64,000 nt of DNA, taken from NCBI GenBank assembly GCA_034190875.2, contig CM067355.1, positions 36,382,903 through 36,446,902 on the forward strand. The letters run 5' to 3'. Each line of letters opens with the position of its first letter. Position 1 is the stretch's first letter. Shown in pieces: positions 57,451 through 64,000 of the stretch. The position numbers and the translations under genes were made by a program. The notes under the pieces were generated by a model. That model did no database searches. It worked only from the letters and a program-made list of their open reading frames with translations, and was not told where the DNA came from. The DNA is from Urechis unicinctus. Its lineage: Eukaryota; Annelida; Polychaeta; Xenopneusta; Urechidae.

Positions 57451-57564
57451 TGGATTCCTAATGAGACAGATTGTCGTGTGTGTAAACCTATCATTTTAGC
57501 GAATACGTGGTACTTTCGTACACCGGCTGATAGGTTTAACACACTATCTCTCATTAGGAATCCA
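57451..57564. repeat. Inverted repeat spanning the left end of the MULE
   Basis: The arm tggattcctaatgagacaga ... taaacctatca (57451-57493) lies in flanking DNA. Its inverted copy, tgataggttta ... tctcattaggaatcca (57529-57564), lies inside the element, just after the terminal cgtacaccggc. The arms are about 36-43 bp and some 85% alike. Confidence 0.85.
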
Positions 57565-58039
57565 TTTGAACGTACACGCGAGCTTCGTGGTTGTTTCGTA
57601 CACAAGCATTTTTACAAAGCAGTTGTTTCGTACTTCATAGTTGTTCCGTATGTTATGCTTAGTGAAGTAACTATGTAATATTCATCTAAATATAAATTAT
57701 CTCGTATCGTGTTTTATTGTTTGATTTCACAAAGGTTTATTAAGAGTTCATCTATTGGGTACCCGAAATAGCGAGTGTTGTGTACATAAATGTAAATATT
57801 TATTATTAAAGAAATTGGAAACGTAGAAAATTTGTTTATTCAGTTGTCAATATGGTCATAATTAATGTGGACGAAATTTCCAGTCGACAATTACAAGTGT
57901 ATGTATGTAGCATGTTTATTTTATTTACAATTGTTCGTCAAGGAATGTGAAAATGTGGTAAGACAATGAAATAATGACGACAAAAAACAAAAACAATAAT
58001 TACCTGTTTGTGTCAGTAATTATGTGGATGTAAATTATT

Positions 58040-58366
58040 TTAGGATAAATATATGTCATTCCATGTTGCTGTATTCCGATGTGGTACCGTCCTGTTCCTC
58101 ATAGGAATTCTCAAATGGAAAACCGACAGACCTTTGAAATGCAAACCTTTGAGTTGCTGAAATGGCGATCGAACAACTTTAAAAGTTACATCAAAATACC
58201 ATTGCTTGGCATCTGCAAGTAGCTGGAGTTGCTGGTCTGTGACCATTATTATGTGACGAGCTGTGACTTTTTCGTCGTTAGTCATCTTGATGTCAGCGCG
58301 GATAAAGTTCATCAGGATGATGAGGCCTTGTTTTCTGGCGGGCTCGGTTTCCGTTCCTTGCAACAT
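58040..58366 (-). pseudogene. MULE transposase fragment
   Basis: A 108-codon frame. RHIIMVTDQQLQLLADAKQW is followed by YFDVTFKVVRSPFQQ. The Asp after the Tyr-Phe pair is the expected first catalytic Asp of the DDE core. The second Asp and Glu regions are absent. Full transposases of this group are several hundred residues long, so this is a small remnant inside the element at 57501-59126. Confidence 0.7.
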
Positions 58367-58548
58367 AGTCTTGTCGAGGAAGACAGTGAACAGAAGGGCT
58401 AAGTGTCGTGTAGGCTCTCATTTCTTTATCTGCAATCGCCTTAGCTGAGGTAAATACTTCATCCGTGCACCTTTGGCATTTAAACGTGTGGTTCCTGGCG
58501 CTAGTATACGTGGGTGGTTACGTATTTTAATGTGATTGTGCGTGTGTG

Positions 58549-58658
58549 CAGGGGTGTAGCCAGCGATACCCACTTACGCACGTGCGTAACATCAATTTGA
58601 ACTGTAGATTTCTCCTCCGTATATGCGTAACATTCCTTCAAGCCTGGCTACGCCCCTG
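58549..58658. mobile_element. hAT-like MITE nested in the MULE
   Basis: A 110-bp unit with inverted ends caggggtgtagccag and ctggctacgcccctg (15 bp, one mismatch). Ends of the CAGGGGCGTAGCCAG type are common in animal hAT MITEs. An 8-bp target duplication is not clear (cgtgtgtg against gtgtatat). Its position inside the MULE shows it arrived later. Confidence 0.7.
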
Positions 58659-59135
58659 GTGTATATGTATAGATAAGTATATATAAGTAACACATTATTT
58701 TTTGTTTCTGCATAACATAACTAACGATGTACGTTTTGAATGGCTCGATCTTTGTCAAGCTCAAACTACTGTACTGTGAATTTTGCTTTCAATAAATTCA
58801 TTATTTTAACTGCAATTGATTAAATTTTATACGGTGAACCCCAAAGGATAGATCTGAAAGGTTTGTTATAATAAATCTCCTATATATAATTACTACTGCT
58901 GTATTTTATAAGTCATTCATTTAATTTTATTTTAGTCTTCGCATTAATTGCATGGCCGAATTGACTTGTGGCTGACTTAACTCATGGTCGAGTTGGACCG
59001 AAACGACTCCCATCTGTGTACGAAACGACCTGTGTACGAAACGCCTCCCAGTCCTGAGTACGAAACAACCATCGGTGTACGAAACGACCTGTGTACGAAA
59101 CGCCGGTGTACGAAACTACCGCGCCCCATTTTAGC

Positions 59136-59837
59136 TATGCATTGTGTCTATTGAGTTGTTATGTTATGATACTCATGAATGGCGTTGATGACCATTATGT
59201 GGGGTTGGTCTATCATCAATGCTGTTACTAACTTAAATGCTTCTCTGATGTTTTCTCAAAAGATACCCACTGGGATGTGGGGTTTAAAATCGTCTTTGAT
59301 AGAGTCTAAGGATGTTTTCTCAAAAGTTACCATACACAAAATGCTATCGTCACAGAAACGTACGCCACTGAATCAGTTAGTAACCTACGGTTGCCGATAC
59401 AGAAGACCATTGAGTACAAACCAGGACTGGGATGTGGGGTTTAAATTCGTCTTTAAATATAGTCTAAGGAGTCCAACTACGCTTCAAACCACGCCACCAT
59501 CCACCAACGGCAGCCTCACGTCCAACTAACAACCCACCACTCGGATAGAGAGCTCAAAACGTTTTCCGCCTAATCCCGAGCCTCACGTCCAACTTACAAC
59601 CCACCAACGGCATTATCGACCCATGGAGTTATCATCACCATGTTATCATCACCATGACCAAAACTCGTGTCTACTTTTGTACACGGTCTTTTAATCATTT
59701 TTAATCATTTTGTGTAGTTCATTATTCAATGATAAACATTATCTAAAATGAGTACAATAGATTCATGGTGTATTTTGAGAGTTAAGAAGATAGATTTTGA
59801 CTGTTTTGACGTGTTTTATGTGAACTTTCTGATATGC
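59136..59837. other. Non-genic stretch with internal duplication
   Basis: actgggatgtggggtttaaa ... cgtcttt ... agtctaagga occurs at about 59269-59310 and again at 59427-59470. No gene is seen. Confidence 0.5.
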
Positions 59838-59839
59838 CT

Positions 59840-59985
59840 GGCCGGTTCCCGTGCCGTAGTGGAACACTGCGTCGCCTTTCGACCCACCGTTTGTGGGTTC
59901 GATACCGAGTTGTGAATACCTACCTGGCTCTCCGTGACTCGGATGATCACGCTAAATGGCGGTCCCATCTCCCGTACCGTGCTGG
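59840..59985 (+). mobile_element. tRNA-derived SINE, copy 2
   Basis: A box A-like gtgccgtagtgg (59851-59862) and a box B ggttcgatacc (59896-59906) are followed by the body gtgactcggatgatcacg and aaatggcggtcccatct, shared with the copy at 39.5 kb. The head differs more than the body. Confidence 0.75.
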
Positions 59986-60065
59986 ACCTCAGTTATGATA
60001 CTTTAATAATAAGACTACAGGTATTGGGTAACTATACCACAAAGGTGTTCAAATTGAAGAGAGTA

Positions 60066-60269
60066 TCAATGAATTACAGGCACATAACAGTTCCCTGCCT
60101 TGCTCTTAAAAAGATACCTCGTAAGTCTTAGTCTTAAAATGTTTGAGGCATTTGGCCACTTGCAGATCAAGTACTGAGCAAACTCTGGGTCTTCCATGAC
60201 GCATCTCTCATCTATGAATGTTATTTGTGGAGTATTATGTACAAAATGCTCCCTCCCCATTGTATCCAT
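60066..60269 (-). CDS. Candidate exon, unknown protein
   Basis: The minus-strand frame reads MDTMGREHFVHNTPQI, then TFIDERCVMEDPEFAQYLI and CKWPNASNILRL. Composition is natural and an acceptor-like gtagaacag precedes it. No family is recognised. It may be a single exon of a host gene or a transposon fragment. Confidence 0.3.
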   Translation of the reverse strand: MDTMGREHFVHNTPQITFIDERCVMEDPEFAQYLICKWPNASNILRLRLTRYLFKSKAGNCYVPVIH

Positions 60270-60899
60270 TATCCTGTTCTACTACACAAATGAATTACAT
60301 ATCATAGGATGTATATGTGAAATGTGCATCCTGTTCCCTGAGTGCTCAATGCATAAGAAACAGGTGACTCACTAATAACCAGGAACAAATAGTTGTATAT
60401 TAACATGGAGGATTTTACACGCCCCATACAATTCCACGTTTAACCAGTATTAAGTATAAGTATTGCCAACATAGGGCGAACTGGTAAGTGCCCAAACTGA
60501 ATAATGAACTTTGTATGATGTCTTTCCAATTTACACAAATACCATAAAAGCAAATCCTTCATGAAATTTTCAATTTTTCTATTTCCCTATTGGATTAAAA
60601 TCATGGCCTCTGCCGATGTATTATGCTGGTATGCAATGTTTACACTCATGCAGCGTTCTATGGCCAGTGTCTTCACGTTGGCGTTGTTGTAAACATGGGC
60701 CACTGAACGTTTTTCATTTTTGCTAGTTCGAAAATAGAGCCTCAATTTCTCAGAGGTCCCCTGACGTCCTTATTTATATTCTGAGCTTTAGAGGGTCTGC
60801 CTAGTCAAGATCCACTAGCCTGATGGCTGCAGGCGCTGTTTACATGTTATTTATATTCAATAGTCTCGCCTTCAGGTCTAGGGGACGATAGTGTCTTGA

Positions 60900-61650
60900 A
60901 CTGGACAGGCATCCCAGATTTGGGATGCGAATCCTAATGTACTATTTATTTAGGACTAGACCCAAGATAACCAAGCGGGCTAGATCAATCCCGTTGTGAA
61001 TGACTGTTGTTGAGACCCCGAGGTAGCTCATGAACGTAGCCGATTGTGTTTCAGTAGTTGCACACGTGTTAAGTATTGGCTAGACGTTAAATAACCTAGT
61101 GCCAATGATTATTGTTTGGCAGACCCTGAAGAGTCTGCAAAATAGTTGTGGACCTCAGGTCTCTAGTCCACTGGTCAAGGCAAGACTAACAACTTATCAA
61201 ATGATCTAATACTAATGTACTATATTATTTGGGCTAGACGTAAGCAGGCTAGATCAACCCCAGTGTCAATGATTAATGTTGAGCAGACCCTGAAGGGTCT
61301 ACAAAATATTTGGAGACTTCAGGGTCGTTAGCACTGGACCAGAGCCCTCTCACGAACTTGGCCCATTGTCTCAGTAGTTAAACACATGTTAAGTGTAGTT
61401 TGGGATAAACGTCATATAGCCAAGTGGGCTAGATCAAGCCAGTGTCAATGATTATTACTGGGTAGACACTGAAGAAGTCACGCAATATTTGGGGACCTCA
61501 GGTCCCCAGTCCCTTTGGTCAGGGGAGGACTTAGAACTTAGCACATGATCAAGTCCAAATGTAATATATAGTTTGAGCAAGACCCATGGTAGCCCAGTGG
61601 ACAAGATCAATCCCGGTATGAATGATTATTTTTCGGCAAACCCTGAAGGG
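60900..61650. repeat. Degenerate satellite-like repeat of about 170 bp
   Basis: Four to five diverged copies share ggctagatcaaYcc, gtcaatgattatt, cagaccctgaagggtct and ggacctcaggtc. Spacing between equivalent points is about 145-177 bp (61115, 61260, 61437, 61610). No coding signal. Confidence 0.7.
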
Positions 61651-61654
61651 TCCA

Positions 61655-61985
61655 TAAAATATACATGCCTTGAGTGTGTCCTCACTTGTAGAGCATTATA
61701 CATGCCTTTAACTGTGTCCTCACTTGTAGAGCAATATACATGCCTTAAGCATGTCCTCACTTTTACAGCAATATAAATGCCTTGAGTTTGTCCTCAACTG
61801 CATAGCAATATACAAGCTTTAAACTTTGTCATCACTTGTATAGCAATAAACGTGCACTTGTAGAGCAATCGATATGCCTTGAGTGTGTCCTCATAAACAT
61901 GCCTTGGGTTTCCTCATTTGTATAGCAATAAATATGCCTTGCATGTGTCCTCACTTGTACTGTTGTAGGACAATATACATGCCTT
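61655..61985. repeat. 37-bp minisatellite array
   Basis: About nine copies of acatgccttgagtgtgtcct followed by cacttgtagagcaatat. It starts within the last copy of the 170-bp repeat, so it grew from or into it. Confidence 0.9.
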
Positions 61986-62750
61986 AAAGACATGGCAGTA
62001 TCAGGACAGTGATGTGGCATATTAGGCATATGATTGCTTCCCTCAACGAATGTCTCCCTAGGTCCTTAGCATGATGTTGCAGGGGAGTAATATGCTTCAA
62101 TGAGGGAACATTATTGTACCGTAACAGGGGTGCCCACACTACCCAACCTTCACTGTTTTTCTGGTGAAGTTTGTTGTGGTCGCCTTCCGGCATCCCCAAC
62201 TGAAATGTTGCAGGGGAGTAATATGCTTCAATGAGTCTCCTTGTTAATGTATGCATAGAAGAGAGCTCTCACCATTACCAGTGGACCAATGGCAAAGGGT
62301 TCCAAATCCCCATACATAATAGGGGTGGACTAAAATTTATTTGAACGACCAATTATAAATTTATCAAAATAATTCTAGTGCTCCAAGTAATTCACAGCTA
62401 TTGAGAAATAGGAGTCGACTAATTGTGAAATTATCACAATACTAGTTATCCATAATAACTAGTTATGTAGTTGCCTGTCTTGCTTCTACACGTTAATCAT
62501 AGATGAATGCAAAATCCTTGTTCATCTGCAGTCAATCGTTAGAAATTTTCGCTGTGAAAAATAATATATATTAAGCATGCATAGTTATTCAAAAGCTGAT
62601 ATGTTTCCAAAATGCCAATATTGATATGTTGTCAAAGATTTAGAGCCCAAATTAATCCGCACATTACATGTGATTTCAAGAGATGCTATTACAAAGCACG
62701 CTGCTCATAGGCGACGCTAACATATTGCCTCGGGTGGAGGCGTGTAGCTA
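61986..62750. other. Non-genic stretch with a short direct duplication
   Basis: atgttgcaggggagtaatat followed by gcttcaatgag occurs at about 62074 and 62206, roughly 130 bp apart. No gene is seen. Confidence 0.5.
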
Positions 62751-62953
62751 TAAAAGGACTACAAAGGAATGATTTGATATTGCAGAGAAAATCGGTTGCA
62801 AAATAGAAAGTCATCGAAACAAATCATCTTAATTATTGATCATTCGAGTCTCGCACTGCGACTGGCTTATTTCATACTATAAAAGGGGAACCAGCTCTAA
62901 CGTGGCGCAATTTTGTGTGTATTTGTGTACAAACAGTAATCGCTTGAAATGAA
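62750..62953 (+). promoter_or_regulatory. Candidate TATA promoter with short first coding exon
   Basis: Two TATA boxes, ctataaaagg, lie near 62750 and 62877. About 65 bp beyond the second, the sequence reads ttgaaATGAA|gtaagt (ATG 62949-62951), a start codon five bases before a consensus donor. This arrangement occurs in genes with very short first coding exons. No second exon is recognised in the remaining 1 kb. Confidence 0.35.
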
Positions 62954-64000
62954 GTAAGTTTCCTAGTATAGGGTTAACCCTAACCAATCACCCCTACCAC
63001 CCCACACACTCCTTCAATCCCACATCTGGGAGAGTTTGCTGTAACCAGGCATCCAAACCGGTTTACACTGGGCATGTGATGTGGGTTGTAAAACTATTTC
63101 TAATTCTAAAAAGCTGCGACTTGTTGGATCATCTATGAGTGCATCTACAGTACAAAAGGATCTTCTATTAAATTTGGGTTCATTTATGAAAATATTTCTT
63201 TTATTGCTAGAATCAGAACATCATTACAAATGTGTATAAGATGATGGTTCCATGCATCCCATGTGTTATGGGGCGGACATCTTCGTGATCGAGTATAACA
63301 ATAAACCATTCTAAAATATAAGATATTTACAATCCTATTGGCTAGATGCCCATAATCTGCTCCAGCATTTCCACCTGCTATAGATCGTTTCTTGTATTGC
63401 TCGGGACCATTACCAGCGAGGGATCATGACGTTATCAATATATACCCTCACACCTAAGACCAGCATAATATTCCGCTGTGTAATGCATATGTTCCCTTTT
63501 TAACCTTGTGCAGAGATTATATTCCATTTTTATTATAGGTGCTCATTTGTTCACCAGAACCATGCGCGCATGCGTACTTGCTCATAAATGAGATACATGT
63601 CATACTAGTATCGTTCAGTATCGGCCAGAAATTCTCAGATCAAACCATAGCATAATGGCAATGTAAGAGTGTCGGGCTGTCGTTACAGGCTGTGCATTTC
63701 TATCTTCCTGCATTGGGAAGAGTAAATATTCCGAAGACGACAACATTTTCTCGTTGTGAAAGATATTAAAAAACAGTTCGTGTGACGTTCTCAGTAGTTG
63801 ACGAGATCTTAAGTTAATGTGTTGTTTCGCCGTCTTTAATTTTCCATGAATTGAATTGAATTACACTCAAAGGAAGCCCATTCAATTTTGAATATATAAA
63901 TAAATATCTTCTGTTGTAAATTACCGACAGTTTTCTCGCCAGGTTGAAGTACAGCGGATGTCATTTTTCTGCTTGCTTTTCAACGCTATGTTAACACATC
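62954..64000. other. Right end of window, no gene recognised
   Basis: AT-rich DNA. If the promoter at 62.75-62.95 kb is real, this is the first intron of its gene. Confidence 0.35.

Larger units (their letters stand above)
57501..59126 (-). mobile_element. Mutator-like (MULE) DNA transposon, 1626 bp, defective
   Basis: Perfect 9-bp direct repeats cattttagc flank it (57492-57500 and 59127-59135), matching the 8-11 bp target duplications of Mutator elements. The inverted ends share cgtggtactttcgtacacc (left) and gcggtagtttcgtacacc (right, reverse strand). Subterminal copies of gtttcgtacac point inwards on both sides. Inside, a minus-strand frame (58040-58366) reads VTDQQLQLLADAKQWYFDVT then FKVVRSPFQQLKGLHF. 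This is the start of the MULE transposase core, whose usual motif is WYxDGTFK; the Gly is replaced by Val. The rest of the transposase is lost. Confidence 0.85.

Noticed and set aside
57123-57461. His/Thr and Cys/Val repeat frames
   Set aside because: They come from the TG microsatellite.
59179-59529. A 116-codon plus-strand frame
   Set aside because: It contains an internal duplication of non-coding character and shows no domain or splice signal.
1-64000. CRISPR arrays, bacterial operons or phage
   Set aside because: The tandem arrays have no unique spacers, and introns and SINEs show eukaryotic nuclear DNA. The phage-like collar motif belongs to the Polinton-like fossil.

Overview
The window looks like nuclear DNA of a marine invertebrate, most likely a mollusc or a similar animal; that placement is inference. 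The reasons are AT-rich DNA, split genes with GT/AG introns, a CARD-NACHT receptor family, very many minisatellites, and a mixed transposon load (Polinton-like, Ty3/gypsy, LINE, tRNA-type SINE, Mutator-like, hAT-like MITE). No intact single-exon gene of clear function is present. The signal consists of exons, decayed genes and repeats.

Layout. 1-5.5 kb: the 3' part of an aldo-keto reductase gene (+), whose introns carry four different minisatellites. 6.6-13.8 kb: a broken Polinton/Maverick-like element, with an LTR-like insertion near 12.8-13.2 kb. 14.3-16.5 kb: a minisatellite-bearing repeat fused to a degraded NACHT gene copy (-). 16.8-17.05 kb: a G-tract MITE-like element. 18.2-19.3 and 20.4-20.8 kb: 27-bp and 52-bp arrays. 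20.8-25.1 kb: no recognisable gene. 25.1-27.05 kb: candidate exons on the minus strand, including a C2H2-type finger region followed by an 84-bp repeat. 27.5-27.8 kb: two candidate first exons (+). 28.2-28.9 kb: a degenerate array. 31.5-32.45 kb: a decayed coding region (-) resembling the KDZ/HMGXB3-like transposase-derived proteins. 35.8-36.7 kb: a leucine-rich-repeat-like ORF (-). 37.3-38.7 kb: a second copy of the minisatellite-bearing repeat. 39.3-42 kb: a mosaic of SINE, AT arrays and short repeated modules. 42.1-44.3 kb: a CARD-NACHT gene (-) with breaks. 45-50 kb: GA-rich and minisatellite DNA. 50.1-51.3 kb: a Ty3/gypsy fossil. 51.5-52.6 kb: a broken P2X7-C-terminal-domain gene (+). 53.3-54.7 kb: a LINE 3' part (-). 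55.2-56 kb: a 24-bp array. 57.5-59.13 kb: a Mutator-like DNA transposon with a perfect 9-bp target duplication and a nested MITE. 59.8 kb: a second SINE. 60.9-62 kb: a satellite-like repeat and a 37-bp array.

The most coherent biological unit is the NLR-like set on the minus strand. A CARD-NACHT gene (44.3 to 42.1 kb) lies upstream of an LRR-like exon (36.7 to 35.8 kb), and a second NACHT copy lies at 15-16.5 kb. The two NACHT copies share an in-frame TAG and lie in the same order and orientation relative to the same minisatellite-bearing repeat, which points to a segmental duplication. The most precise structural result is the Mutator-like element at 57501-59126, with its termini, target duplication and inverted copy of flanking DNA. 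No clearly new biological system was found.
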